From contig DASWNP010000055.1 of the NCBI GenBank assembly GCA_036399175.1, positions 59,721 to 123,720 of the forward strand: a stretch of 64,000 nt of DNA. Reading direction: 5' to 3'. The first letter of the stretch is position 1; every line of letters begins with the position of its first letter. Made by a program: the position numbers and the translations under genes. The notes beneath the pieces were generated by a model that had not been told where the DNA came from, did not search any database, and saw nothing but the letters and a program-made list of their open reading frames with translations. Source of the stretch: DASWNP01 sp036399175 (GTDB taxonomy: Bacteria; Acidobacteriota; Blastocatellia; Pyrinomonadales; Pyrinomonadaceae). This document shows, piece by piece, positions 37,999 to 47,129 of the stretch.

Positions 37999-39147
37999 TC
38001 AGTTCTTGTCGCCGCCCCGGTGCTTTTTGAGCGCCTCTTCGTAGACCTCGTATGTGCCGCGCGCGGCTCTCTCCCACGTAAACAGAGACGCACGCTTCAG
38101 GCCGCCCGCCCTGAGCGATCTTCGGGCGGCCTCATCGGCGAGCAATTCCGTGATGGCCCGCGCGAGCGCCTTGTAGTCCGTCGGATGAACAAGGCGCGCG
38201 GCGTCGCCCACCATCTCCGAGATGGCCGGCGTGTCAGACGTAATGACCGGCGCTCCACAGGCCATGGCTTCTAAAGGGGGTAGTCCGGCGCCCTCGTACA
38301 GCGCCGGGAAGACCATGAGTCCGCACGACGAGTACAAAGCACGCAGGTCACTGTCGGAAATATATCCCGTCATGTGCAGCCTGTCGCCCAGGGCCGCCGA
38401 TTCTATATACGCGAACAGTTTGTCGGTCAACCAGCCTCTCTTGCCCGCGATCACCAACTGCGGGCGGAGCGGCGTCTCGCTTAGCACTTCCTCGAAGGCA
38501 CGCACGATGGTCAGGATGTTTTTCCGAGGCTCGATGGTACCGACGTAAAGTATGAAGTTATCCTCAACGCGCAACCGCGCGCGCACCTCTGCGGACTGTT
38601 CGGGAGGCAGCGGGCGGAATGAGCTTCGCGGCGCCTCGGGGACAACCACGACCTTGTCAGCCGGGGCACGCAGATGTTCACAGATCTCCCGCTTGACGCT
38701 CCGCGTCGGGGCGATGATCATTGTGGCCGCGCGCGTCATGAGCGGGAGCCTGCGCCTCGCCCGGCGTACGCGACGCGCCTCGTGCGTTTCCGAATAGAGC
38801 AAAAGCGAGAGGTCGTGAACCGTGAGCACCGAAGGACACCCCCCCCAGAGAGGCACATCGTAGTTCGTGCCGTGAAAGAGGTCGAGTGAGTGCGTCCTTA
38901 TATAGAGCGGGAGTCCGACGGCCCACCAGTGCCGCGTGATGCGATTGACCCTTTCCTGAATTAAACTTAAATTCGCGGGCTGAGGGTCGAGACCCGCGAG
39001 GGCCGACTCGTTAAAAGGTAAGTGTGACAGAAGATCGAACCTGTCATCCGGAGCGGCGAGGGCTAGGTGGTGTGCGAGCTCGAAAGTGTAGTGGCCAACC
39101 CCGGTCTTCACCTCTGCCAGGGGAATTCCGTCTATTCCTATTCTCAT
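37999..39147 (-). CDS. GT4-family glycosyltransferase
   Basis: This 382-residue GT-B glycosyltransferase of the GT4/WbaZ type transfers a sugar from a nucleotide donor. The N-terminal acceptor domain (RIGIDGIPLAEVKTGVGHYT, then LDLFHGTNYDVPL and VLTVHDLSLLLY) is followed by the donor domain (FILYVGTIEPRKNILTIVRAF, LVIAGKRGW and FPALYEGAGLPPLEAMACG), with the EGAGLPPLEAM carrying the E-x7-E motif. No TM segment. It is divergent from a second, related GT4 gene at 39356 and is the first gene of the accessory region. Confidence 0.93.
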   Translation of the reverse strand: MRIGIDGIPLAEVKTGVGHYTFELAHHLALAAPDDRFDLLSHLPFNESALAGLDPQPANLSLIQERVNRITRHWWAVGLPLYIRTHSLDLFHGTNYDVPLWGGCPSVLTVHDLSLLLYSETHEARRVRRARRRLPLMTRAATMIIAPTRSVKREICEHLRAPADKVVVVPEAPRSSFRPLPPEQSAEVRARLRVEDNFILYVGTIEPRKNILTIVRAFEEVLSETPLRPQLVIAGKRGWLTDKLFAYIESAALGDRLHMTGYISDSDLRALYSSCGLMVFPALYEGAGLPPLEAMACGAPVITSDTPAISEMVGDAARLVHPTDYKALARAITELLADEAARRSLRAGGLKRASLFTWERAARGTYEVYEEALKKHRGGDKN

Positions 39148-39355
39148 TTAAACCAAGCTCTTAACTCGTTCGGGTGAGTATATGTTCGCGGAGTCGGCGT
39201 AGTATCATCTCCGAGTGACCGGCCGCACAACTCTATTGTATTAACTATCTTTGTGTCAAAATTTCCGTCCGAGGAGCCATAGCCAGGCGCGGCGTAATCC
39301 CGGGAAGCGAAGCTCGTCGCCCGGGCGGCAACACGAGAAGGGGGAACGACATTCG

Positions 39356-40489
39356 TTGCACATTGCAATCGACGCCCACTCCATAGGCACGGGGTTGGGC
39401 GGTAACGAGACGTACGCGGCGAACCTCATCGAGGCGCTGGCTGAGATAGACACGAAGAATCGTTACACGCTGTACGTGACGAAGCGCGAGGCCGTCGAGC
39501 GATACGCCGGTCGCTGGCCGCACGTCTCGCTCCGCCGCACGCTGCCGCACACGCCCATCGTGCGCATCCCGCTCACGCTCACGGCCGAACTGCGCCGCCG
39601 CCCCGTAGACATCCTCCACGTGCAATACACGGCCCCCCCATACGCGCCCTGTCATGTCGTAGCGATGATTCACGACCTCTCGTTCGAGCACCTACCGGAA
39701 ACGTTCAAGCGCCGTAGCTGGGTGCAGATGAGACTCACCGTGCGGCGCACGGCGCGCTACGCCGCGCACGTACTCACCGACTCCGACTACTCTCGTGAGG
39801 ATATTCTGCGCACGTACAACCTGCCGCCCGGGCGAGTCACGGCGACGCCGCTCGCCGCCTCGTCGAACTTCAAACCTGTCGAAGACGCAGACCAGGTCAG
39901 GCGCACGCTCAGAAAGTACGGCGTTGAGGGCGAGTACATCCTCGCTGTCGGCTCCATCCAGCCACGCAAGAACATCCCACGCCTTATCAACGCCTACGCT
40001 TCCCTATTCGGCAGCTCGACAGCCCCAATGCCGAAGCTGGTCATCGCGGGCAAGCGCGCTTGGCTTTATGAGGAGACGCTTCGTGCGGCCAGCATGAGCG
40101 CCGCGCGCGACCACATAATCTTCACCGGCTACGTGCCCGAGGCAGACCTACCTTCGCTTTACACTGCCGCACTCTGCTTCGTCTACCCGTCTTACTTCGA
40201 GGGCTTTGGGATCCCGCCGCTTGAGGCGATGCGCTGCGGCACGCCTGTCATTACTAGCAACCAGACGTGCTTTCCAGAAGTCATCGGTGACGCTGGCGTG
40301 ATGGTTGATACGCTAGACGAGCAGGCCATCGCCGGCGCTATCCTGCGGGTGCTCGCGGAGCCCGAGTTGCGCGCGAGCCTCCGCGACAAGGGGCTCAAGC
40401 ACGCCCTCAAGTATGACTGGCGCGAGACGGCGCGGGCAACCATCGCCATCTACGAGCGCGTGATGGCGGTCAGCCGGCGAAAGGGGTAA
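39356..40489 (+). CDS. GT4-family glycosyltransferase
   Basis: This protein of about 377 residues is a GT-B fold paralogue of the divergent neighbour. Motifs are HIAIDAHSIGTGLGGNETY, DILHVQYTAPPYAP, VAMIHDLSFEH, YILAVGSIQPRKNI, LVIAGKRAWLYEE and YPSYFEGFGIPPLEAMRCG. The start is most likely TTG 39356, because the conserved domain begins there and AAGGGGG lies upstream; the frame open to 39251 codes for an Arg/Ser-rich run that is probably not translated. It precedes the AAA gene by 90 bases. Probably synthesises an exopolysaccharide, O-antigen-like or glycoconjugate structure with its neighbour. Confidence 0.9.
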   Translation: MHIAIDAHSIGTGLGGNETYAANLIEALAEIDTKNRYTLYVTKREAVERYAGRWPHVSLRRTLPHTPIVRIPLTLTAELRRRPVDILHVQYTAPPYAPCHVVAMIHDLSFEHLPETFKRRSWVQMRLTVRRTARYAAHVLTDSDYSREDILRTYNLPPGRVTATPLAASSNFKPVEDADQVRRTLRKYGVEGEYILAVGSIQPRKNIPRLINAYASLFGSSTAPMPKLVIAGKRAWLYEETLRAASMSAARDHIIFTGYVPEADLPSLYTAALCFVYPSYFEGFGIPPLEAMRCGTPVITSNQTCFPEVIGDAGVMVDTLDEQAIAGAILRVLAEPELRASLRDKGLKHALKYDWRETARATIAIYERVMAVSRRKG

Positions 40490-40578
40490 GCACGCACCTG
40501 GGCCCACCTTGCCCGCGCTCAAGGCACCCGCGATTACCGCCGGATTACATCTAGCGGCAGCAGAAAAGGAGCGAAGCG

Positions 40579-42849
40579 ATGTCAGCCTACGTACCACCAG
40601 TCCCCTCGGAGGAGCACAGCGACTCGGACTCGGCGCGCCGCATTGCGGTAGTAGACGGCGACGTGACGATAGACTGCCACATCGCCAGTCAGCGCTCGCC
40701 GGACTACCCGTCGCTTTGGCACATCGGGAATGAGAAAGTCCCGTTCGCTATGCGCGAAGGCGGGGCTGCGTTGCTCGGGGAGTTGATTGGCGGCGTCGCC
40801 CGGAGGGTCGGACGAAATCAGGCGGCCGGGAACGGGTGGGAGGTCATCGCGCGACATGTGCCGAACGGGAGCCACGAGAATTTCCCGCGCCTCTACAGTG
40901 TGTGGCACCAATATGAGCGCTCGCCGGACGAAAGCAAAGGCCGGGAGGCGGATTCCAAGGTCTGGCGCATCAGCCATTTTCTCGGCAGCCAGCCCGCAGC
41001 CGACTCGCGGACACCTCCCCCTCTACAGGCGGGGGAGAGGCCGAGCCTGGTCGTGCTGGACGACAAGGGCCACGGCCTTCGTGACGATGCAGAATGGTGG
41101 GGCCGGTACGCCTCCGCTTCGCTGAAGGGTTCGTGGTTTCTTATCCGCAGCGGCCGTCCTCTACTCAGGGAGCGGATGTGGGAAGAGCTTCTGAAGAACC
41201 ACTGCTCACGTCTCATCGCTGTGACGACGGTCGACGATATACGCCAGAGCGAGGTATTCGTCAGCCGCCAACTCTCGTGGGAGCGAACTACCCAAGACCT
41301 TTATTCGGAGGTTCTGCAAAATCAAGCACTGTCGCAGTTCAAAGACTGCGCGTTCATCGTAGTCTGCTTCACCGCCTCGGCCGCCGTCCTGTTCGAGAAT
41401 GGCGGCGGGACTGCCCCGCGCGAGGCGGCTGCCCAGCCCCCCGCCCTCAACTGCTGGTTGGTATACGACCCCAGGTCGCTGGAAGAAGAGGATTGGCGCG
41501 ACTCGCGCAGCGGGCGCGTCCAGGGCTTCACATATTGCATCATGGGAGCTATCGCGAGTGCGCTCTTCCAGTGCCTCCCCGCCGAGTCGCCGACGCCGGC
41601 GCTACTAACGCAAGCCATCAAGAGCGGCCTCGACGCATCGCGGAGTCTGTACCGGGACGGCTTCAGCATGCTGAAGCCGCCGACGGGCAGCGAGGGGATC
41701 GCTTTCCCGACCGACCGCGTGCTCGACAAGATAACCGGAACTCCAACCGGGACATGGGGGGTCGTTCAGGTGCCGCAGTTCGACCCGGCAGGCGGGTCTG
41801 GGGTTAATGAGGGCTGGACGATTCTCGCCGAGCAGGCGAAACAGAATCAACTCAGCCTGTACGAGCTGGCCAAACAGGTCGCAACGAAAGGCGTTGACGT
41901 GCTCGTGAAAGAGATGCCGGTCTACCATTTGGGCAAGCTGCTGGTGGCCGACCGCCGAGAGATCGAGGGTTACAGGAGCATACGTCGGCTCTTGAACGAG
42001 TACGCGGCGCAGAGGCCCGACGGCGGCGCGGGCTCGCGCCCCCTCTCGATAGGCGTCTTCGGCCCGCCGGGCTCCGGCAAATCCTTCGGCATTAAGCAAC
42101 TCGCTGAGAACGCCTTCAAGGGCATCAAGTTCAAGCCCCTGACGTTCAACTTGTCGCAGCTCACCAACCCGGACGACCTCCGCGGCGCGTTCCATCAAAT
42201 CCGCGACGAGGCCCTGCGCGGTAAGCTCCCGCTGGTTTTCTGGGACGAGTTTGACAGTACGCTGAACCGCCAGCCCCTAGGTTGGCTGCGCTACTTCCTA
42301 GCCCCCATGCAGGACGGCCTCTTTCAGGAAGGGCAGGTCACGCACGCCATCGGGCGCGCGGTCTTTATCTTTGCCGGCGGGACCGAGTACACGATGAAGG
42401 GCTTTCAGGAAAAGTACGCGAGGCCGGAGGACGAGGTCGCGAAGAGGCGCAAAGTCCCGGACTTCATCAGCCGCCTCCGGGGCTACCTGAACATAAGGGG
42501 TCTCGATCCCTTACCCAACGCCGTGGAGGATCCGCTCTACGTCATTAGAAGGGCGATCATCCTGAACGGGCAGCTCAATGAACACGCGCCGCGCTCGATC
42601 GTCGAGCGGGTCGCGGACGGGCGCAAGCTGTTCAACCTCGACGAAGGCGTGCTGCGCGCCCTGCTGACCGTCAGCGAGTACCGGCACGGCGCACGCTCCA
42701 TGGAGGCTGTCATCTCTATGAGCATCCTTTCGGGGCGTAACCGCTTTGAGCGCTCATCCCTCCCGCCTACGGCTCAACTAGACCTTCACGTGCCCGCCGA
42801 GGAGTTCAACAGGTTGTTGTGGGACGACCCGGCGTCGCACGCGCCGTGA
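40579..42849 (+). CDS. PfkB-like domain fused to AAA+ ATPase
   Basis: This 756-residue cytoplasmic protein has two parts. The N-terminal 390 residues resemble a PfkB/ribokinase-fold sugar kinase: VVDGDVTIDCHI, EGGAALLGELIGG, LVVLDDKGHGLRDD, LIAVTTVDDIRQSEVF, FIVVCFTASAAVLFENGG and FTYCIMGAIASAL at the anion-hole position, although the usual DTxGAGD is degenerate, so it may be non-catalytic. The C-terminal half is AAA+: Walker A IGVFGPPGSGKSFG, Walker B LPLVFWDEFD, and FIFAGGT as sensor 1. AAGGAG 7 bases before the ATG. It lies between glycosyltransferase and sugar nucleotidyltransferase genes. Function not established; see findings. Confidence 0.75.
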   Translation: MSAYVPPVPSEEHSDSDSARRIAVVDGDVTIDCHIASQRSPDYPSLWHIGNEKVPFAMREGGAALLGELIGGVARRVGRNQAAGNGWEVIARHVPNGSHENFPRLYSVWHQYERSPDESKGREADSKVWRISHFLGSQPAADSRTPPPLQAGERPSLVVLDDKGHGLRDDAEWWGRYASASLKGSWFLIRSGRPLLRERMWEELLKNHCSRLIAVTTVDDIRQSEVFVSRQLSWERTTQDLYSEVLQNQALSQFKDCAFIVVCFTASAAVLFENGGGTAPREAAAQPPALNCWLVYDPRSLEEEDWRDSRSGRVQGFTYCIMGAIASALFQCLPAESPTPALLTQAIKSGLDASRSLYRDGFSMLKPPTGSEGIAFPTDRVLDKITGTPTGTWGVVQVPQFDPAGGSGVNEGWTILAEQAKQNQLSLYELAKQVATKGVDVLVKEMPVYHLGKLLVADRREIEGYRSIRRLLNEYAAQRPDGGAGSRPLSIGVFGPPGSGKSFGIKQLAENAFKGIKFKPLTFNLSQLTNPDDLRGAFHQIRDEALRGKLPLVFWDEFDSTLNRQPLGWLRYFLAPMQDGLFQEGQVTHAIGRAVFIFAGGTEYTMKGFQEKYARPEDEVAKRRKVPDFISRLRGYLNIRGLDPLPNAVEDPLYVIRRAIILNGQLNEHAPRSIVERVADGRKLFNLDEGVLRALLTVSEYRHGARSMEAVISMSILSGRNRFERSSLPPTAQLDLHVPAEEFNRLLWDDPASHAP

Positions 42850-42884
42850 ACTGCTTAAACCGAATGCCGCGCGCGAAGGTAAGC

Positions 42885-42913
42885 TTAATCGCGCGCGCCG
42901 GATTTGCTATACT
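42885..42913 (+). promoter_or_regulatory. Possible sigma-70-type promoter giving a leaderless transcript
   Basis: TATACT at 42908-42913 is a good -10 box, with TTAATC 17 bases upstream as a weak -35. The ATG at 42920 is 7 bases downstream of the -10, where transcription should start, so the mRNA may have no leader. Confidence 0.45.
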
Positions 42914-42919
42914 CTGCCC

Positions 42920-43711
42920 ATGGAGACCTCATGGAGCGACGGGGTTCTGATGCGCTCTTGCACGGCGGTCGTCTTCTGCGGCGGGCGAGCGACCCGGCTA
43001 CAGAGTCAACTATCAGGCAGGGCCAAAGCCCTCGTCACACTCGACCGGAACCCCTACCTGTACGGGCTCCTTAATCAGCTCCACGACGCGGGCCTGAAAG
43101 AAGTCATCCTCTGCGTCTCCCCCTTCACGGAGGACATTATCGAAGACGTGCGCGGCGGTAGGGCGTTTGGACTTGAAATCCGCTACAGCCTCGACACGGG
43201 CCTCCACGAAAATGCTTCAGCCCTGTGGCACTGCCACGCCCGGCTGCGCACGCCCCTCGCCCTATGCATAAACGGGGACACGATTGTTGATGTGGATTTC
43301 AGGCAGCTTTTGCGCGCCCACATCCGGAGCGGGGCGGCCTGTACCCTCGTGGCAAGTGACCGCATGGATCAGCCCCACCCCGGGGCAGTCGAGGTCGATG
43401 CGGGCGGCAAAGTCATAGACTTGCACGAGTGGGCACAGGACCGGCAGGTGGAAGTCCGCGCCTATCGGTCATCAAGGTTTTACACGAACAGCGGCGTTTA
43501 CGTCTTTAACGTGGCGGCCCTTGGTAGCCGGTGCGCGCCCGAGGACAGAACCGGCAAGATTGAGCAGGGGTTGCTTAGGAGCTTGGCCAAAAGCGGCGGC
43601 CTCTTTGCCTTCAGCAACGGGAGCAGGTACTTACTTGACCTCGGCACTCCGCACCGGCTGTCTACTGCCCGATCCCAACTCAGTTCGATTTCCCAATTTT
43701 TCACCGTTTAA
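42920..43711 (+). CDS. Sugar-1-phosphate nucleotidyltransferase (HddC-like)
   Basis: This 263-residue NTP_transferase-family enzyme activates a sugar phosphate with an NTP. The signature is VVFCGGRATRLQSQLSGRAKALVTL, a slightly altered LxGGxGTRL...PK loop in which the first Gly pair and the Lys are kept. Then come LNQLHDAGLKEVILCVS, NASALWHCHARL, the metal site LCINGDTIVDVDF, and TNSGVYVFN. The overall pattern resembles heptose-1-phosphate guanylyltransferases. ATG 42920 is used, with ATG 42950 as alternative nearer the domain start. It has no ribosome site and may be leaderless. Together with the preceding PfkB-like gene it suggests modified-sugar synthesis. Confidence 0.85.
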   Translation: METSWSDGVLMRSCTAVVFCGGRATRLQSQLSGRAKALVTLDRNPYLYGLLNQLHDAGLKEVILCVSPFTEDIIEDVRGGRAFGLEIRYSLDTGLHENASALWHCHARLRTPLALCINGDTIVDVDFRQLLRAHIRSGAACTLVASDRMDQPHPGAVEVDAGGKVIDLHEWAQDRQVEVRAYRSSRFYTNSGVYVFNVAALGSRCAPEDRTGKIEQGLLRSLAKSGGLFAFSNGSRYLLDLGTPHRLSTARSQLSSISQFFTV

Positions 43712-43754
43712 GTGCACTGCCCTCTCAGCGCGTCGTTGCCCCTCAGGATACCTT

Positions 43755-44504
43755 ATGTACCTATCTCAAGAGCAGGTGAGGTTCTTCAGGCACTGCGGCT
43801 TCTTCCAGTTAAGCGAGGCCATCCCTCTGCACCTGGTGGAGCGCATGCGTGAAGTGATAGAGACTCAGGCGGAGGCCGGGGTCGGGCCACTGAGGCGCAA
43901 CGAAGCGAGCTGCGTCACCAGGCTCGATAACATCATTGATAGAGACCCCGTCTTCATGCAGGTTTTCACTTCCGACGCGCTCCTCCAGCCGTTAAAGTCT
44001 CTCTTGGGCCCTAACATCGAGTTAGTGCTGAACCGGCATAATCACGCGACCTTCAACAGAAGCGGCGAGGCGTCTACCCGGTTGCACCGCGACGTGCTGC
44101 AATGGTCAAGGGCGGTCGTCACGGTCATCGTGTATCTCGACACTTCCACCGTGGAAACTGGTTGCACTCGCGTCGTCCCAGGCTCACAGTTCCTGCCCTA
44201 CGTCGGGACGCCGAATAACGGCGGCACGTGGATGGACGAACACTCGGTGTTTGCAGACCTCATCAATCAAGCGGTTCCCATCCCTATGCCTAAAGGGGGC
44301 ATGCTTCTACTCGACAGCTTAGTCTTCCACACCGCCAGCCCGAACTGCACCACATCCACCCGACTCAGCGTTTGCTGCGCTTACCATAGCGTGGACGAAT
44401 TGTCCGGCGTGGCAACGGACCCTAAAAAATTATTGGTATGTGGTGAAAGATTATACCGTGGCAATGACAGCAACCTCGAATATACGAAACGAAATCAAAT
44501 CTGA
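43755..44504 (+). CDS. Phytanoyl-CoA dioxygenase (PhyH)-family protein
   Basis: This 249-residue Fe(II)/2-oxoglutarate-dependent oxygenase hydroxylates or otherwise oxidises a natural-product or lipid substrate. The facial triad is visible: HxD in TRLHRDVLQWS, and the distal His in SLVFHTASPN followed by the 2-OG-binding Arg in STRLSVCCAY. VTVIVYLDTSTVETGCTRVVPGSQ is a standard PhyH segment. AGGA 8 bases before ATG 43755. The gene starts 43 bases after the nucleotidyltransferase, so cotranscribed. The C-terminus is slightly AT-richer, and the next 900 bases hold only repeats. Confidence 0.88.
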   Translation: MYLSQEQVRFFRHCGFFQLSEAIPLHLVERMREVIETQAEAGVGPLRRNEASCVTRLDNIIDRDPVFMQVFTSDALLQPLKSLLGPNIELVLNRHNHATFNRSGEASTRLHRDVLQWSRAVVTVIVYLDTSTVETGCTRVVPGSQFLPYVGTPNNGGTWMDEHSVFADLINQAVPIPMPKGGMLLLDSLVFHTASPNCTTSTRLSVCCAYHSVDELSGVATDPKKLLVCGERLYRGNDSNLEYTKRNQI

Positions 44505-44574
44505 AATGGGACTAATCAGGTAAAAATCTACATCGTAAACTGGTTGGATTTTTAACTGATACTTTCTTTAACGA

Positions 44575-44730
44575 CTGGAAGCATAGGTTTGCCAGGCGTT
44601 ATTGGAAGCATGTCTTTGCCGCTGACGGTCTATAAGCCTTTTATTTTCGATAGTAGTTACAACTCATGCCTTTCCGATTGGAAGCATCCTATTGCCGAAA
44701 GTTCAAATTGGAAGCGACAGCTTGCCGAAA
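44575..44730 (+). repeat. Four 20-bp direct repeats resembling transposase-binding sites
   Basis: Copies start at 44575 (CTGGAAGCATAGGTTTGCCA), 44602 (TTGGAAGCATGTCTTTGCCG), 44680 (TTGGAAGCATCCTATTGCCG) and 44710 (TTGGAAGCGACAGCTTGCCG). Consensus is YTGGAAGCAT followed by TTGCC about 5 bases later. Spacing is 27, 78 and 30. The same motif, same orientation, recurs at 59822 and 59849. GTACA follows the last copy, a TGT..ACA-type tip. Confidence 0.7.
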
Positions 44731-45430
44731 GTACAATTATCCAGAATCAGAAATCAGCAGGACCACATCTGAGACCATCAGGGGGCTCCACCTTGCTAAG
44801 CATTTGAGGCTCTTTCGACACGGAGGGCACGGGGGAGAATCAGATTCTCCCCCGTGCCCTCCAAACAGCTCCCACTGCTGCCCGCTCATCTACATACGGG
44901 CGGAACGAGTCTGAAACCGGGTATCTTCAAGATGCTGTCAATAGATTGGTCTGAAAAGCGGCCACACTCCTGATGGACGACGAAATGAGTATTAGCACTC
45001 GGTGTAAATGCCGTTGAATTGATACTTCATACCGCCGTGCTGTAGCAGTGCTCTCCGGAAGTAGACGGACTACTGCATCGGCCCCACTTCTGGTAATAAA
45101 ATCCTGTACGCGCTGAGCACCCTCTGGGAGCATGAAACTCATGAGCCTCTATGAGTTGTGTCTTTATTTCCCGCATTTAAATAACAGCGGAACTCTCTAG
45201 CACCAATTATAGTGCAAGGATACTATGCATTCGGACTAATATTAAGCTAGGCGAAGACTGGCGATATTTTGAGCCCGTTTTGTGAGGCCAAGCTCTAACT
45301 CTGAGGCAGGTAACAATCTAAGATTCCGTAAGGGGAGCAGCCAGATTGAGGGAGGGTTAGTGGGCTTAAACTATTAGGAGCGGGCGTAACAGAACAGACC
45401 ATTTCTGTAATTTAGTTAGAGCCCATAACA
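44731..45430. other. Gene-poor stretch between repeat cluster and binding-protein gene
   Basis: No convincing gene. The only open frame over 60 codons (44927-45142, minus) has no ribosome site or recognisable domain. A GC-rich hairpin is at 44822-44862. The rest is AT-rich with stop codons in all frames and may be decayed mobile DNA. Confidence 0.5.
44822..44862. terminator. Strong hairpin downstream of the repeat cluster
   Basis: A near-perfect 19-bp stem GGAGGGCACGGGGGAGAAT with its complement and a 3-base loop. No U-tract on either side, so it may be a structural element rather than a terminator. Confidence 0.55.
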
Positions 45431-46807
45431 TCAATCAGGACATCCTTGCGCGAGGCTGTCCCGCCATGTTCTGTGATCCCATCTCAGCGTCCCACTTAGG
45501 GAACGGACTTGCCACAAATGGTATTGCCCCAAAATTCGGCTCTGCTCCTTCGGATCTAAAAAGAACCGTAGGCCGCCGTCGTATGCAAACTCGTATATGC
45601 CGTTCATCCCCCTTAGTGTTTCCTTCTCTTTAGCCAGCTTCTGAAACTCCACCTTTATGGTCTCACGCGTTACCTTATCACCCACGTCCGAAATCGTATT
45701 CATCGCAATCAATAGAGCATCATGCCCGTACGCGAAAAAAGATGGGATGTCTGCCACCTCATGCGGAATGTTATCCATAAAATCTCGCGCCTCGCCATAA
45801 GGGAAGGAACCCCATACACATCTTGCACTTTCTTTAGCCTCATCAATAAGGTTTGATGTGGTGCTGCCGTCGCTGAGGACAACTATAGGCTTCGTCTTAG
45901 GAAGTCGAAGGTCACGACGTACTTTGTCCAATGCCGCGAGCAGCTTCGTAGCTTTGTCCGTCATTCCGAAAAACAGAATGACGTCTGCGCTCGACGCCCC
46001 TGCAAGGTTTTGGGTTAATGGCTGCTCCAAATCGCCAGCCTTGAACACTTCAACATCACGACTTTGAATGGTGCATCTCGTACGCTTGTCTGCCCCTAAG
46101 ACGTTTCTAAATTGCTCCAACAGATTGTCAGAGTATTCTTTATTCTCGCCGTCGAGGAAAACCACAAGTCTACACGGATTGGTGCCGAACGTGTCCCCGA
46201 GGGCGTTGACCACTTGAACGGCTTGCTGATCGTTAGAAGGCGGAAGGCGGAGGACGGGCGCGCTCCATTGATTTTTATTAGCTGCGGTGAGGGTAGTGCT
46301 AGTTGTTGCCACTAAGATGACCGACAACCCACAGTTGGAGTAAATCGGCAAGGCCGGCTTAGCGACACTGCTCTCAACGAAACCCATTACTAGAACGTAG
46401 CCCGGGTCGGCGCAAATTTTTCTCGCAATGTCTTGGCTGATGGCGACGTTGCCCGCATCATCGAAGTAGTCGATCTTTAGCGAGGATCCCTCAACCTTGC
46501 CTATGCGTTCTTTTAACTGCGCCGTCTTAATGCCATTCAGGATGTAATTCCACGTAGCTTTTTCGCTACCTGTTTCGGGGCCTACGACAGCAATTTTGTA
46601 GACTTGAGTAGGAGAGGGAGAAGGAGAATAGACATACCGTCTTATGGCTCCAATTATGAGCGTAATAACGGTTACGACTGTGGCGACGGTCGCCAGTCCC
46701 GTAAAAATTATGTATTTTAACTTCTTGCGCGCCTCAACTTTATTTCCAGCACGCCGGTATTCTTTGTACTGCTTAATATCTTCTACGAAGTCGTGTAATA
46801 CAGACAA
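45431..46807 (-). CDS. Membrane-anchored periplasmic-binding-protein-like receptor
   Basis: This protein of about 458 residues has a 30-residue charged cytoplasmic N-terminus (FVEDIKQYKEYRRAG, KVEARKK), one TM helix (IIFTGLATVATVVTVITLI, residues about 32-52), and a type I periplasmic-binding fold like the Leu/Ile/Val-binding proteins (YKIAVVGPETGSE, NGIKTAQL, IDYFDDAGNVAISQDIARKI, AGASSADVILFFGMTDKATK). The usual cleaved signal peptide is replaced by an N-in anchor. The start is TTG 46807, set by AGGAGG 6 bases upstream; a GTG at 46858 would read the ribosome site as protein. No ABC permease or ATPase is encoded nearby, suggesting a sensor or ligand-binding receptor. It is the last gene of the radical SAM operon. 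Confidence 0.85.
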   Translation of the reverse strand: MSVLHDFVEDIKQYKEYRRAGNKVEARKKLKYIIFTGLATVATVVTVITLIIGAIRRYVYSPSPSPTQVYKIAVVGPETGSEKATWNYILNGIKTAQLKERIGKVEGSSLKIDYFDDAGNVAISQDIARKICADPGYVLVMGFVESSVAKPALPIYSNCGLSVILVATTSTTLTAANKNQWSAPVLRLPPSNDQQAVQVVNALGDTFGTNPCRLVVFLDGENKEYSDNLLEQFRNVLGADKRTRCTIQSRDVEVFKAGDLEQPLTQNLAGASSADVILFFGMTDKATKLLAALDKVRRDLRLPKTKPIVVLSDGSTTSNLIDEAKESARCVWGSFPYGEARDFMDNIPHEVADIPSFFAYGHDALLIAMNTISDVGDKVTRETIKVEFQKLAKEKETLRGMNGIYEFAYDGGLRFFLDPKEQSRILGQYHLWQVRSLSGTLRWDHRTWRDSLAQGCPD

Positions 46808-46908
46808 TGCCCACCTCCTAGCTCGGGAAGAGGTCGAGGAGCAAGCAGGCTTGTCCACCCGCTTGTGCTAGGCATCGTGGTGACTGCCGTGAGCGGTATT
46901 ATACTTCG

Positions 46909-47073
46909 CTACTTCTTCTCTTGACCTTCCTTCTTTTTAGTTGCCACCACGAAGACATTCTCCTGGCCGACAGGCAATATAATCGGCCCGCTTCGGCGGG
47001 TGTCGCTTGCCTTTGTCTTAACAAATTTGCCGTGAGCCGTGTCTTGAGTGGAGGGGTCCTTCTTACTTGTCAT
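46909..47073 (-). CDS. 54-residue peptide between radical SAM and receptor genes
   Basis: ATG 47073 to TAG 46909 encodes a 54-aa peptide with GGAGG 7 bases before the start. It begins MTSKKDPSTQDTAHGKFVKT, has a central hydrophobic segment GPIILPVGQENVFVVAT, and ends in a Lys/Glu-rich tail (KKKEGQEKK). It contains no Cys, Ser-rich core or Gly-Gly leader cleavage site, but the order leader, short hydrophobic core, charged end, and its place 56 bases after a radical SAM gene are those of a RiPP precursor. A small soluble regulator is the alternative. Below the size usually annotated. Confidence 0.65.
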   Translation of the reverse strand: MTSKKDPSTQDTAHGKFVKTKASDTRRSGPIILPVGQENVFVVATKKKEGQEKK

Positions 47074-47129
47074 AATTAACCTCCGAAGAGAGCCGTCGGA
47101 TTACTGCCGTGGGAGTTAAACAACCCTAT

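Noticed and set aside
44575..44730. CRISPR-like direct repeats
   Set aside because: Spacing is irregular (27, 78, 30), copies vary, spacers are not of constant length and no cas gene is present; transposase-site clusters fit better.
44927..45142. 71-codon frame on the minus strand
   Set aside because: No ribosome site, no similarity to a known domain, and surrounding DNA looks decayed.
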